DNA of 64,000 bases from Athripsodes cinereus (Eukaryota > Arthropoda > Insecta > Trichoptera > Leptoceridae): the NCBI GenBank assembly GCA_947579605.1, contig OX388307.1, positions 21,367,237 to 21,431,236 on the forward strand, in the 5' to 3' direction. Shown piece by piece: positions 1 through 13,211 of the stretch. The notes beneath the pieces are model-generated. The model ran no database searches. It was not told the origin of the DNA and saw only the letters and a program-made list of their open reading frames with translations. Position numbers and translations under genes: made by a program. The number at the start of each line of letters is the position of its first letter. Position 1 is the stretch's first letter.

Positions 1-517
1 TTTATCATTCTTGTGCGTAAAATTCTGTCAATAATTGTGTTATATTAAATAATTTATTTTTGTTTTTCTCAGGGTTTTTTTAATGAAATAAATCCCTATT
101 TTAAAACCATTAATTTCTCAGTTTTATTTTTGTTTTTTGAATATTTATGAGAAAAAAATGTGTTGTTTTAATTCCAGAAATCCAATCAATTTTTATCAAG
201 TTTTCTTTAAATATACAGCACCAGAGAAATTAGTAAGACCGACGTTATAATACCGGCTGTTTTTATATGAATTGGGCCTTTTCAATTGACTCTAAGGATT
301 AAAAGAAGCAAAGAACAAAATGAGAAAAGCATATTCATTAACATTATAGATTTAAGAATTGCGATTAGTTACGATTAAGGCTTTTGAATTAACTCAAATT
401 GTAAGGCCGTTGAAATAGAAAAAAACTACTTATGCAATTCATCTGAATATCTCAACCTCTCGTAGAAAACTATTTAGGTTGACATTGTGTTGTTAACGTA
501 AATAAAACAACACAAAT
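1..517. other. AT-rich intergenic DNA
   Basis: No gene, RNA gene or recognisable repeat seen. The sequence is AT-rich with poly-T runs, and all frames close quickly. Confidence 0.5.
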
Positions 518-530
518 GTTAATGTCACCC

Positions 531-743
531 TCTGGTTGTTGATTTTCGGATTTGCCATGTCTAAATTTGTTTAGTCGACGTTTCGGTGCACTTGCTATCT
601 TCCCATCTTCAGGATATGAATATTCATATCCTGAAGATGGGGCCAGCAAGTGCACCGAAACGTCGACTAAAAAAATTTAGACATGGCAAACCCGAAAATC
701 AACAACCAGATAGTGAAGATCGCCATGAAAGCCTTCAAACCAC
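531..743. mobile_element. Penelope-like palindromic insertion with target duplications
   Basis: Two near-identical inverted arms meet at 621/622: the left arm starts at 531 and the right arm ends at 710. The unit is bounded by a 13-bp direct repeat, GTTAATGTCACCC, at 518-530 and 744-756, as expected of a target-site duplication. Each arm holds CTGAAGA followed by a spacer and then CGAAACGTC (right arm 631-664, plus strand), the order of conserved blocks in a hammerhead ribozyme. Hammerhead motifs in terminal repeats are an established feature of Penelope-like retroelements, and inverted terminal copies are common there. No reverse transcriptase is present. The family assignment is inferred from structure and motif only. 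Confidence 0.55.
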
Positions 744-756
744 GTTAATGTCACCC

Positions 757-835
757 GAGAGTTTAATTGGACAAAGCACATCTCGCGAATAGAATGGGTT
801 GCGGGTTCAAGTCCTGTCCGGAGGACTACCAAATA
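757..835 (+). repeat. tRNA-like segment (possible SINE head)
   Basis: Contains GGGTTCAAGTCCTG at about 799-812, which fits the internal B box of a tRNA promoter (GGTTCRANNCC). The preceding TTAATTGGACAAAGCAC resembles a D arm. It lies immediately beyond the right target duplication of the palindrome at 531-743, so the palindrome seems to have landed at the 5' edge of a tRNA-derived repeat. No clean cloverleaf can be drawn, so a functional tRNA gene is unlikely. Confidence 0.4.
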
Positions 836-840
836 AGGTG

Positions 841-3800
841 ATGTTGCCTTTTCTAAGCATTTTATTTAAATTTACATATTTAATCGCATACAATGGTTAA
901 TTGTAAAAATAATATCGAAAATATTATCCCAGACCGATACAAGATATGTAAATTATAATATACGAGTACTATTTCATTTAATAATTCATTAAATAAATTT
1001 TAAAAATATCCATACTCTTAGACCGGCCTAATTTATATTAATTTTTCCATTGTTTGTTTAGTATTTAAATTTTTTTATTTTGTTAAAATCTTTAATAAAT
1101 TACTACACTACTTGTTACAGCTAAGTTTATTTTTAAATACCTATATAAATTGATATTATATACCTACATAGTGGAAAAATATAATCTCAATGCGGAAGTT
1201 GATATTTTCCTTAAATTGCTGTCACACATTATGTATTGTATAAACTTATTAATTTTCAAAATCAAATAAACATTGGTAAATTTTAGTCGTAAATTAATGT
1301 TGACCAAATAGTCTTAGTATTACATGTTTGTACGTAGTTAATTTATTACAAGATATTAAAAATATATACGTCTAACAATAAAAATCTATGAAATCTATAT
1401 ACATAGATAGGTATTAGGAATTGATTTTCTTTGTATATATCATATTTGAAAAATAATTTAAAGTGTCTAAATATTTTTTTTTGCAAATGTTTGGATCTAT
1501 CCATCGAGCATTCGTAACTATATATGCGGAAATTTTTATTATCAATTGACACTCATTTCATTGAGTCCTCATTCAAAGAGTATGAATCATATTGTTGGTA
1601 TGATAAAATCCTCTACGACATTTCTAACATCTTGTGTGTAAGTTTTCTTATAGAATAATCAATATAATATCCATCTACTTACACATAATTAATAATATTT
1701 CTCCCCACTTCTTGTTTTTTGCGACTACGAAACCATCTGTGCACTACACAGAAGTCTAACATGATTTATTATTAACAAAACCTTCATCACGATACAACAT
1801 TTGTTAAATTTATTTATTTCCCTAAGTGTAGTTAATGTCTGACCACGCAACACACACAATGAAATACTATAATAGAATATAATAAAGATATTGCCTATTT
1901 TCAACATTTATTTGTTCATTTTATACTAGACAAACAAACAACATCAATAGTATTCTATAAATATAAAATCATAGATATAACAAGATTAGGTAACAATATT
2001 TATTTAATTAAGACAATAAAAGTTAACAAATATATCAAGTATTTGTACATCTTTATGTAAGCTATCAATATATTTACTCTTATTTTGATAAACTTAACCA
2101 CTATTATTGAATTATAGAAATCGATTCGAACGCAGTGATAATATGTTACAACTAGATTCGCAATGTCATACAAATATTCTCTAAAAATGTGTACCCACCC
2201 GTCGAGGTACAATACCTGAGTAATATATATTCATCTCTTTTCTTTTGTATATATTCATCTCTATCTACCGGCCTTTGTCGTCTGTTTTAATCCCCATTCT
2301 CCTATTGTCTGTCTCTTGTTATCTACAAACAATTTATATGTGTGTCACTTTTTTTCAAACTAAAAATTGCGGCACCAAGGACCACAACGAGATTTTATTG
2401 ATGGTACATGTTTGAGATTCATATTGCAAATCTAGGTATAACATATCACTGTTCGAACGTAGTTTCAACATCATTTTCAATTTGTGTGGTGACATGTGAA
2501 TACAAACGATTCCGGAACAACTCAAAATATCACTCAATACTCGAACAACATAATATAAATAGAAGACAGTAATATAATAATACTAATGCATAGTAGAATA
2601 CATGATTTACTGTAAACTGTATAGATACCTAAATACTATGAAGATATTTCCATATTATTAGGGATTCTGTTGAAGTTTTTATAAGTTTCCACTTAGTACT
2701 TTTTTCATTATTTTTATTGAGAGTGTTATAAAGTTTGTTCGGATAATCCATATGGGTAAGAAAAGTAAGAAAAATTGTTGTCTCATTGCGTTCTGGGTTA
2801 AAATATAGCACGACAGAGTATGGTTTACGTAAATAACATTTTATTGAAGATAATGTCCACCTGGTGCCAGAGTTTTTATTCTAACATCCCGAGAAACAAA
2901 TATAATACTCTTTATTGCCAACAATTACATTGAATTCTTAGATCATGTGCATGAACAGAAAAACAAAGAAAAGTTATTTTTATTGAGAAACATTTTGCCT
3001 CTAGTAATGATAAAATATTTTGCTTTCTGTGAAATACTTGTGTTTGCCACTCTATACTCAATCGATTGAGAATAGTCTAAATTTGATCGGAATGTACTTG
3101 GCAATATTGTCTAATGCACTGAATATGCCTTGCGGACCCAGATCAAACCTCAAGTAGCATTATCAAATCACATTGAATACTGAATGAATCTTGTCATTTA
3201 ATTAAAGATAAGACTAAGACAAGGTGCTTAATCCAAAGTAACACTTTGACACAAGAATCTATTAGTCATGAAATTTCCCAATACTGGTTCAACTTGCAGT
3301 AATTTATACAGAGAGTTGCCTACCATATTATTATATTCATTGGAGAGCTTTCATGAGCTTTTTACGTGCGGGTATAATAACGACTATTCAAGTCGCAGAT
3401 GTTTCATGAGACTTGTATTAATATTTTATTATTTGAATTAGCCATATTTCATAAAGAAAGTACGTTAATTTGGGAGTTAACATCTCCAGTAAATGTGTTT
3501 TATGAGAGGAAAAATATTTAAGGAAATTTGGAATATAAAGCGCAAATAAAAACAAAATGTAATATTCAAACAATTTGTTCACAAGTTTGCCTTTTAAACC
3601 ATTTCATAAATTGAATATTACACATAGGTATGTGCATTATATTCATATACTGTGAATTACCTTTAAAAAAATATATGTTATTCATAATGTTGTTAACTTC
3701 ATTGGAATTAAATTTCCGTATGGAGCATTACATGCATTCGTGTCCACATCCGTTTCCTGCGTGGAGCTTAATATCACCATTCACCACAAAACTCGGTTGC

Positions 3801-4005
3801 ATTTTCATATAGTTAAACTTCGTAACTTCTTCTCTTATGAACTGATTGTAATGGAGCAAACAGTTTCTATATACATCCATATTAACACAGTATCGAGAAC
3901 ATGGAGAGCAAATATTTTAAAAACGATGAATTTAAGAGAAAATGGTTAAAAGTTATTTGCGTGCGAAAAAGATCTATCGTTTTTTACAAAAAACTATTTT
4001 TCCAC
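841..4005. other. AT-rich intergenic or intronic DNA
   Basis: Only short chance frames; none has a recognisable domain. No repeat family shared with the rest of the window was seen here. Confidence 0.45.
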
Positions 4006-4008
4006 TAC

Positions 4009-4215
4009 TATACCATAACGGCATACAAGCGGGGAAGCTAGTAGATCAACCGCATGTCAAAAATATCCAAGCTATCCTCTCCGTACCAACAAAAGGTAAA
4101 GACATTCAGGATGCAAGGCTAATTTCACCTCTAAATTTAAGATGTAAAATGTCTCAATTTTTTTGAACACCTGCCTTTTACAGGACACTCAAAAACTTTG
4201 GAAAAGTGTGAGAAC
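4009..4215 (-). repeat. SINE-A copy, old and diverged
   Basis: Matches the repeat family seen in full at 29088-29332 and 41326-41586: ACGGCATA, a tract like GTGGGGTAGCCAGCAGA, CATTCAGGATG, AAGATGTAAAATGTCT, and CACCTGCCTTTTACAGGACACTC appear in the same order. It carries many substitutions, so it is an old copy. The sense strand is set by the TAG-repeat tail of the best copy. Confidence 0.75.
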
Positions 4216-4219
4216 TTAA

Positions 4220-6600
4220 CTAGGTGCCATCTTGAGGCCTCACATAAATAGATTAGCCAGAGAACTAATAAAGTATAACGAACATATATGTATGTAGGTT
4301 ATTGTGAAAATCTATTTTTCACGTGACCGTTTTTATAGACGATTACGACTTTTTTAATTATTTTTTGTCCTCTTTCGATAAAAAAGCTGTAATGAGAAAT
4401 TTCAGAATATATATTCACGAGCCATATGGGTCTCATACCTACTTAATAAAATTCTGTTTCTTTACATGGTATTTTATATGGGAAAGCGACACAAAACTCG
4501 ACGGTCGGATCGCAAATGAAGGATGATGCCACACTTACAAGCATATAGGTTAAAGCATATGAAACATTTTTTGCTATATGTGTATATTGAAATATATTAC
4601 AATAATAATAAGAAAATAAATTTAACTTGTTCATGACTATACAGAATTTATAATGACCAAGAAATTTACACTATGTACAGATTGTACAGCAATGCACTAC
4701 GGAAAATAAGGCAGTTACGGTAATGTAATTGATATTATGTTAGAAACATAAATATTTTTCTGCAGTCTCAGAGCATCCGTTTCTATATAATATTATTATG
4801 TTTAATGTAGATAGATGTCGGAATAAGACTGCTTCAGACATTATTCAAAATATATCCGAACTCATTTGTCAGACGATAAAAGTAGGAAGAACATAACTTA
4901 ATGGATTTCGGGAGCACAATAATAATCCACAAAACCGGTAACACCCCTTAATAAACAAAACTATCTCTTTTAGTTTTCCCGAAAACTAGATAAAAAATAT
5001 ATTCCGGAAAATTGTTTAGGTTGTAACCCATTTTTTGTAAACAAGTTATGGTAGAACAAAAAATAAAATAGGAACTGCAAAAAAAGAAATGAGCAGTGTT
5101 GTATTTAGAGAATATTCAATTATGAGTTTTATTACTGATTATTTGATTCATTCTGTCGTTTTTGGACTAACATACACATTATATGTAGATGTGAAATTAG
5201 ACAAGTTGCGTCTTAAACTTCTGCAGAACTTTTTTTTATAATTTCAATAAATAGTCAATATTTTAAGAACTTCTTTTATTCAAATATTTTTGTACATTAA
5301 TATAAAAATGATTTTGTTATTTTTTTAATGTAAATAGAAATTAATTGCATTTAAAAAGGGTTTTTTTCAACTGGATTCTATGTTTGCAATATTATATGGT
5401 GTTGAAAGTGACGGGTATAGACTTAATTGATAATAATATCAAAACATTTATTTATATGTTGATCATATACTTTCATAAATATCAATGAAGTTATATCAAT
5501 AGACGAGATCATATAAAAAAACTATTTCTTTAGGTACAATAAATTTTGAAATTAAATTTTTATGCAAAATAAAACAAGCATAGGCATTTAAAGATGATTT
5601 TATATAGGAATCTTAAACCATAGGGCAAATGCCTTCCTATCTTCACAAAATCACATCATTATTTTTAGTGCATTCTTCATATAGGTTATCAATTGGTAGA
5701 TAATAATGATAATATACTCGATTGAGAATTATTAGAGTTGATTGCAGTTTTTGTTGATATGACAGAAACTTCGAGGATTAAACAATAAAAAAAGCAAACG
5801 TTTAAGGTTATAATAGTGCATTCCAAACCAAACGATTTTTAGTTGTTACTCCCTAACCAAACAAGATTTATACCCTTTTTGATTTAACGATTTATTTACT
5901 GAAATTTATTAACATTATTTTGCTTAATAAATTATTTATTGTAAAAAATTTATATCAGTAAATGAAAATTTAAATTATTGCTTAGAATGATGCTGTTTGT
6001 CGTTCATTATTTCGTTATTAATAATTTGATTGTGTAAATAGTTAATAACAATGTTTCGTATCAAATAATGTAATATATACCAAATGTTTAATTCATTAAG
6101 TTTGGACGAGTATCAGTTGATATTATTATTACGTATAATACGATATTGTATGATTAATTAATTAACTATAGTATGTATCAAGGTAATTAATAAACAATAT
6201 ATAATTATGTATGTGTGTGAAGTAGAAACCCAATATCCAAAATGTTTTCTATATTAATTAATTATAATATTATATAGAATAGAATATGATTTATAAATAA
6301 ATGGTGATAATGAAGTATGTTAAAAACAATGCAGTTTTATTTCTAGAACTTCTATTATTACTATAACATTAGTAGCCCAAACCTTCGGGAACGAAAGTAA
6401 TACAATAAAAAATATTAACCATTTCATTTGTCAACATGGCTTACAAATACAGGCCCTGGGATCAGTAAGAAGATATATAAAAGATTGGCAGCATAATTAT
6501 CAAAAAAAGCATAATGTAAATACAAAGTATTAAAAAGAATGTCTAACGAGTGTAACCATTTGAGATTCTTTTGTGCCCGCTAGTTCATGTAGTAGTATAT
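4220..6600. other. AT-rich DNA without recognised content
   Basis: No coding frame longer than background and no shared repeat seen. Locally above 75 percent A+T, for example around 5880-6300. Confidence 0.45.
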
Positions 6601-6602
6601 GG

Positions 6603-6732
6603 ACTAACTGAAGAGGGACGTTAACTGTGGCTCATACGTAGGCTGAGAATAGAGAGGAATGGAGAAGAAAATCCAAACTAGTTGCAGACCAATTCAATGG
6701 ATTGTAACCAATTATATGTAGGTATATAGTTC
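6603..6732 (+). repeat. LINE-B 3' end fragment
   Basis: Resembles the last part of the LINE at 43284-43823: AACTGAAGAG, then AACTGTGGCTCATACGTAG, GGCTGAGAATAGAGA, CAAACT(C/A)GTTGCAGACCAAT and CAATGGATTGTAA occur in the same order, with a deletion after the CATACGTAG tract. It encodes the worn tail of a reverse-transcriptase ORF and is dead. Confidence 0.75.
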
Positions 6733-6734
6733 AT

Positions 6735-7930
6735 GTGACGCCACAGGGTCCTTGATTTTATGCTCCGGTGTCCAATTAAAGATTCTCATTGCTTAAGATA
6801 CTAAGCATTTATTGCATGTTCGATTACAGTTTACACAATCTAAATGTAGGCTTCATGACACAAATAAAAAAAAGAAGTCCATAAAATTAGAGATTTTTTA
6901 TTCAAATAAATCTACAATAAAAAAGAAACTCTTTCCTTTACTGATGTTTTGGATGTTTGAGAAGAAATTAATGAACTAAATGAAGAACGTGTGATGAACA
7001 TGGACAAACAACATGAACAAATCTTCGACCCTCGTCTGAGAATCCATGAGTCGCTGTATCCATCCTGAAATTGCAACGATTATTATGCAGTTTTCGTCTT
7101 AAACGTTGTTGTCACCAGCCTAAATCTTATTTGAAGAAAAACTTGATGTTTTGATAAAATTTGCGTAAATAATAAGTTTATAACTGTTATACATATTTAT
7201 GTTGTTAAAAAAGTTTCTTTGTGAAAAAACCTTCTTCCTCCTGTCACTGACTTCTTAGTATTGAGAGATGTCTAAAATTGCTATTGTTATTAAAAGATGT
7301 CATGTTCAAATGTCACGGATTCAGTGTTAACATAAAATCCTGGATTCAATCGTCTATTAGAATATGTTTGCACAAATCTTTATGCGAATGATGTCTTAGT
7401 GCAAAATCACGTGTTATAATAGTCGGATAAAATAAATAAATGGTTTACGGAATAAAAATTGACGCACGAGAAATCATGGAACTACGCATATTCTTTAGCC
7501 ATATACTTGCATTCAATTAACTGAGAATGAAAATTTTGTTTCTGTAAAATCTATGAAAAGTTTAAGACTATCTATGTCTTCAAAATAAAATTTGATTTAT
7601 TATTTAAATCACTTGGTATGAATTTAATATTTGGTGTAATTTAGCAACCAATTTCCACCATTCTGTAAAAGTTTATTATCATATTTCCGTCTCAGTTCAT
7701 TATCATTTTGTTACGTTAAAACATTTCTTAAACATGAAATTAGATTAAATTAATTCTACGTTATATTTAATAAAAATACAGAATATGAATATTTGAAATT
7801 ACAACTCATAAAAAATATTATTATTCCATTTTATTTTCCGAATTATCTTTGCATTTTAGATCAAGATATTCAGTTTGAAAGGAATATTGTTATCAACTTC
7901 TATATAATGGAAGAATAATATTTTATTTTA
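6735..7930. other. AT-rich DNA without recognised content
   Basis: No gene or repeat recognised. Confidence 0.45.
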
Positions 7931-8087
7931 CTAGAGATAAATGGGCTGAATATGGACATCTATGGATAGCTGATGGGTATTGCCGATTGTTTGTTTCGGT
8001 TTAGTTTGAGTACATTTGGACATTTTGCTTTATTTCTTTTTTCATATTTTATTTCATATCCGTTGTTTGCTTTTCTTGTATAGAGGT

Positions 8088-8285
8088 ACATCGAAGGAGT
8101 TTAGTCAAAAGATTTCACACGGAGGTTATGGTGGTTTGGCGGATTGGCCGGCTAGCCCTTCAAGATGCCCACTATGGCGTCTCCGGTGTAAGACTTAAGT
8201 GTAGAATTTCGGATAAGTGGAAGTTTTCAGACTTCTGCGCTATCCGGGTGGTCGGTGGGCTCTTCAGTGTATGCTTCATTTCTCG
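8088..8285 (+). repeat. Diverged dispersed repeat, copy 1
   Basis: A GC-richer patch whose second half (CGGATAAGTGGAAGTTTTC, CTTCTGCGCTATCCGGGTGG, GGTGGGCTCTTCA) aligns with 8869-8932. No ORF or terminal structure identifies the family. Confidence 0.4.
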
Positions 8286-8851
8286 GTTTTGTTTTGTTTT
8301 TATTTGATTGTCTGACTTGCTTCAACTTCTTTGTAACTAGTCGCTAACTATAAATGTAGCCGGATGGATAGTCGAGTCCTCAACTAGTCGGTTCATATCA
8401 AATTTTCATGAATTATAATACTGTGCGTAAGTACCTACATATGTATGTAGGTGGGTACTTGTTTATTTAAAAATACGCTTTCTAATCTGTAAAGTATTGG
8501 TGGGAATGAATCGACATGCCATAAAAGATAGGCATGTGATGTTTACTATTGTTAAGGTTTACAATGAATAAAATATACCTACAACAAAATGATGCGGGTA
8601 CTATCTACCTATAGGTACCTACTCAAGTGTGTGTATATATACTGTATTATCAGCCATTGATTAAAATAAAAATATTTACGTGGATAAAACGAATCTGCTG
8701 AAATTTAGTGATGGTAATATTAATACATCATATTATTTTATCTACACGACCATGCCATATCCCACAGGTAACAATTGTATATAATTAACTATAATCTTAT
8801 TGGCTAGATAGACATTGAAAGAGTGTAGCTGATCAGTCTACCATTGCAGAT

Positions 8852-8945
8852 TTGTTAGTTTTTAAATTGAATCGGATAGACGGAAGTTCCGAGATTTCTG
8901 AACTGTTCAGGTAGCTGGTAAGACTCTTTCAAGTTGTCCTTTAAC
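8852..8945 (+). repeat. Diverged dispersed repeat, copy 2
   Basis: Aligns with 8190-8265 through CGGATAGACGGAAGTTCC, TTTCTGAACTGTTCAGGTAG and GGTAAGACTCTTTCA. Same strand as copy 1 and about 650 bp away. Family unknown. Confidence 0.4.
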
Positions 8946-8949
8946 TGCC

Positions 8950-11420
8950 TTCTTGCACAATGCATTTCTAGTATATTCTTTTAACATGTATCAGTATACA
9001 AGTTTTAATATATTTTAACCGGTAAATCCTCATCAGACGTCTGTGAAACCACATAAATAACCAAACATCCTTGCTCATTTAAGTATGTAGTTCGTCTTTC
9101 ACTTCCATATACCACAACACAATGCTCCAGACAAAGATTTTACGTCAGATAGTTCAAAATAGTCATAGCATATTATCATACATGATAAGGGAAGATACGA
9201 AGTTAATAAAAAATAAAGATGTTTTGTGGTTATTAGCCTTAAAATAGCGCGATAAAAATCGTCTGATTTATTCTCATTATTATTATGGAAATTTGGATCA
9301 ACTAACTTCTACGAAATACCTCAAACATGTTTTAGTATTGAGTTTATGGAGGAACAGTCTCCCTTTGCAAATTCTTCCATTGTCATCTCTAGTACAGCAG
9401 TGAAATTATTTTGTTCAATTCAAAGATAATAATTCAAGTCTGTTCCTTCTGTCATTCAGAATTACTTATACATGAATGAATTTCTCATCTCAATATTTGA
9501 AGCAATTTTATAATACCCACTGGTGCTTTAAAAATACTTCATTGACAAACAAACATAAAAATACATTATTTCATCTTTTTATGTGAATCAATTCGCGTTT
9601 TTCAAATATTCACGAAGATTAAAATTTAAAAAAAATTATCAAGGTAAATAATGTATCCCAATTAAACATATAGGTATATGATACACATACATATGTGAAC
9701 TTCCTTAAGGAGTGCACAACACAGAGTTTCGACGCTTATGAATCGACTTAGGCTTGGTTAAGAGTACTCTTTAAACCTAGGTAACATTCCCAATTCCTCT
9801 GTGTCATGCTTATCACATGACTTGAAATTTTTGAAAGAGCTTGTATAAAGATGGATGCTTCCGATGTTGTTTCCATTGAACTGCAACAGATGTCTTTCCA
9901 GTTTGAAAGCACAGTAAATGTATGAAATCGTATAAAACTTGATTTCAATAGTGGAAAACATTGAGTTGTAACATATATACATAGTTCAAAATATGTTTTA
10001 CATCTACACTTCTAGTAAGTAAAAAATCCAGTTCCCGACATCCAATTGTGTCAAAAAATTCAAAACATAAAAAGTATTCCAATTAATTACAAATTTCTTA
10101 ATATTCGTATTAAAGGTAATGAAAAGACCACAGATTCTTTCATTTTATAAAATTCATTTGACAAATAAAAAAAATAATTAATAATATGTTTTATATGAAC
10201 ACAGAACACTGTTTTGTATTAATATCAAATATCTCTTTTCACAATGTGAACACACAAACCTTAGATCAAATTAAATAATGAATACGTAATACACTTTTTG
10301 TGTTTCATGATTACATCATAAATCTCAGAAAGATGTACTCGCACCTTTGATGACAAAAGTTCTGGATTCTGCACATAATTTGTTCCCACATCTAATATGA
10401 TTAAAATGCATTACAAAGTCATGTCAGCACACTGTCATCAGCTCTTACATCGTTTCAAACTTTAAAGAACCTGTTATAAAGTTTACGTGTCTTCATAATA
10501 ATTATTACATGCTGCTTGCTGTATGTCTATATTATATTATCTTACATAGCTTCTACTAGTTAGTTAGACGTTGTAATCTACAGGATTACCGACGGTATTC
10601 AACAAGACATGAACATAATACTTCTACATAAATTATGTTCAGAGGACCCATAGTAGTTTCTTTACAAGATGTTGTTGGCTCATTAGACTTCCTATCACAA
10701 ATATGCTTTGGTATATCAAACATAGAATGTTGTGAAAGAGAATTTTAAACCTAATTTAAATCATTGTTTTCTATGCACGTCCTTGTGTTATCAGAAATAC
10801 TGAAAAAACTTAATCTAATCTTTATCATTGTAACGCACAGACAAATTCTTGTTTTAATATGTTTTTGAAACGTAAATGTAAACATATTATGAAATTTCTG
10901 ATATATGTTTTTTTCAACAAAGTTCAAAACTGAAATAAAATAAGGAACTGGATAAAGTACATTTAAAACTATATATTGATATAGATAATATAAACCGGTT
11001 TCTTCTTCCAACTACGGAAGAGTATGAAATACGAATACTTAAATATTTTGCGCAGAAATATTATACTAGATATATTATTATATACAAACTGCCGTCTTAT
11101 CCGGGAACCCACAGAAACAAAAGATAGCGGGAATAAATTAGAATATTTAAATTAGTTACTTATATCTTTAAAAGTGTATTAAGGATAACCATACTAAAGG
11201 TATGGAGAAGGTTTTCTTTCTTGCAATTACATAATTTTGTCGTCATTCATTTAACAGATCCCTCGAGTTGAATCTAACTATGGCGACTTCTTGAAATTCA
11301 CTGCTTTCCACCCACATATGGAATTCAATATTCAAGGGTTACAGAAATTTACATCCTCTATTCACCTGTTGGTTTGATTTAAAGTTTAAAGCTACGAAAT
11401 TGTATAACTTGTACATACTT
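8950..11420. other. AT-rich DNA without recognised content
   Basis: Only short chance frames are seen (for example 9748-9982 and 10751-11011, minus). None shows a domain, signal peptide or splice context. Confidence 0.45.
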
Positions 11421-11422
11421 AT

Positions 11423-11484
11423 ACTAAAACTCTTGATTAGTCAGAGATAACAAATTATCTCTGACTAATCTGAAGAGTTTTAGT
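11423..11484. repeat. Near-perfect 62-nt hairpin
   Basis: The arm ACTAAAACTCTT plus GATTAGTCAGAGATAA pairs with TTATCTCTGACTAATC plus AAGAGTTTTAGT, leaving a 4-nt loop and one 2-nt bulge (TG). It is a 28-bp stem. It could be a tiny palindromic MITE relic or a pre-miRNA-like hairpin; no flanking duplication is seen. Confidence 0.6.
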
Positions 11485-11903
11485 GTAAAGTTAAGTTTAT
11501 TCAATATTTAAATTATTTATATGAACAGCCATGTCCCTGTGACCAAGGTACCAAATACCTCAAGTTCATTCGAGATAACTTGCAAATTATGCACATTCGT
11601 GTTACAAATCATGCATAACATATTCAAGTTTTCTTTATATGAAAGTAAATTTCATATAAAAAGTAGTTAAGTATTGTTATAGATATAATTTGATAAATTC
11701 TTCAAGTGATAGTTCTCTGCGACCATATTGCGGAGATAAGTGTTTATAAGAGGCTTGTTTTGTGAGTGGAAAAGTTTGGAGAACAAAACAATCTTCAAAA
11801 AGGTTTATATATTATTATGTTATATAACACTAAATAAATATGTATAATACTTTATTGCCGCGCTGGTACCCGTGGATTATGTTGTAAGATTTACTTTAAG
11901 TTA

Positions 11904-12130
11904 TTATTCTATGACATTCTCAAAGAAGAAACAGGGTAATCCATCCTTAACTTCAAGCAGTATGTCACTCATCAATCTATTTAAACCTTCTACTTTATCG
12001 CTGAGTCTCGGTTAGAGAGCTCAATTTGTTCTCTTAAATATGTCAAGAAAATCCTCAAAGTTGTCAATTGAAATTTTACCTTCAGGTCTGATGTTTCGTG
12101 TCAAATGGGTGAAGCTTTCACCCCTGTTAT
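11904..12130 (-). pseudogene. Degenerate coding remnant, family unknown
   Basis: On the minus strand a short frame reads EGLNRLMSDILLEVKDGLP and ends in an FFFENVIE-stop tail (11904-11906). Further upstream, protein-like text (ISIDNFEDFLDIFKR) lies in another frame, with stops and frame changes between. The words look protein-like and suggest a decayed transposon or retrocopy, but I cannot name the family. Confidence 0.25.
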
Positions 12131-13211
12131 AAACAATTCCATATTTTAATTATAAAAAATTAGATTCGTTTTTACATTATTCAAAATTAGAAACACAATT
12201 TGTCAAATATTCACTCATAAATATTTAAGCTTGTTCGTATATGTTCATATTTTGTCCTCAATAGACCTATTATTAAAGAAAGACAGAGGAAAAATAGCAC
12301 ACTCTACACAAAGTCTCATCCTCTGAACAGACTATTTTAAATAAAAAAAATTTAATGTATCGTATTTATTGACAAAAATACTACAATTTTAAAGGAAGTG
12401 TATCATGAAGTTGCCAAATAAAAAATCGAATAACAATGTAAAAACGCATATTAGATCGTTATATTAATATCAGTTGTACTCGGCTTGTAATTAAAACTTT
12501 AATAATTAATGTAGCGTGGGGTTTTAATTCGATGCTATTAAAAAGAATCGTTTAGAATTAATATTATGACAATATATAATTTTTATACCCGCAATAATTT
12601 TATTTGCAACGGAATTATACAGTCAGAGGCAATTAAATGAAAATTGTGTAGAAATGTGTAAAATTATAATAATATGTACCTACAATATGAAGGTGGATGG
12701 GTGGGTGGGTAAGTATGTAATGTTATTACGTTTCTTTGCAACCCTAGCAAATAAATATCGTATAATGGATAAGAATTTTTGAAATGTTCTCCTTCTTATT
12801 CGCTACGTGTTCTGTCGCTGGGCATAGAAATGGAAAGTTCTGCGTGTATTCTGCAGACTGTTAACTTTGTGGACCGTAAATTTGGATAAATAACATTTAA
12901 TCTTTATTGCTTTTGGGTAGGAGAATGTACAAAGGTATCAGGTGACCATGATAATAATACGAAATAAAAGTAAATCTTGTTAAAAGTTAAAATATCATTA
13001 TAATGAATTGTATATATTTTATAGTGAAAGTTTTTAGGCCATCAAAAACTTTGCGTACGACAAAACTCTAAAAACCCACAATCGTTTGGAAATACTTGCA
13101 TTCTTGTATATTAAATGTATTTCAAAGAACAAAGAAATCGCAAGTATCGATTAGTGATGTCATTAGATATCATCAGAAATTTAAGTTAATTTAAGTCATC
13201 TAGAAAAATAA

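Noticed and set aside
757..835. Functional tRNA gene
   Set aside because: Only the B box is clear; no cloverleaf can be closed.
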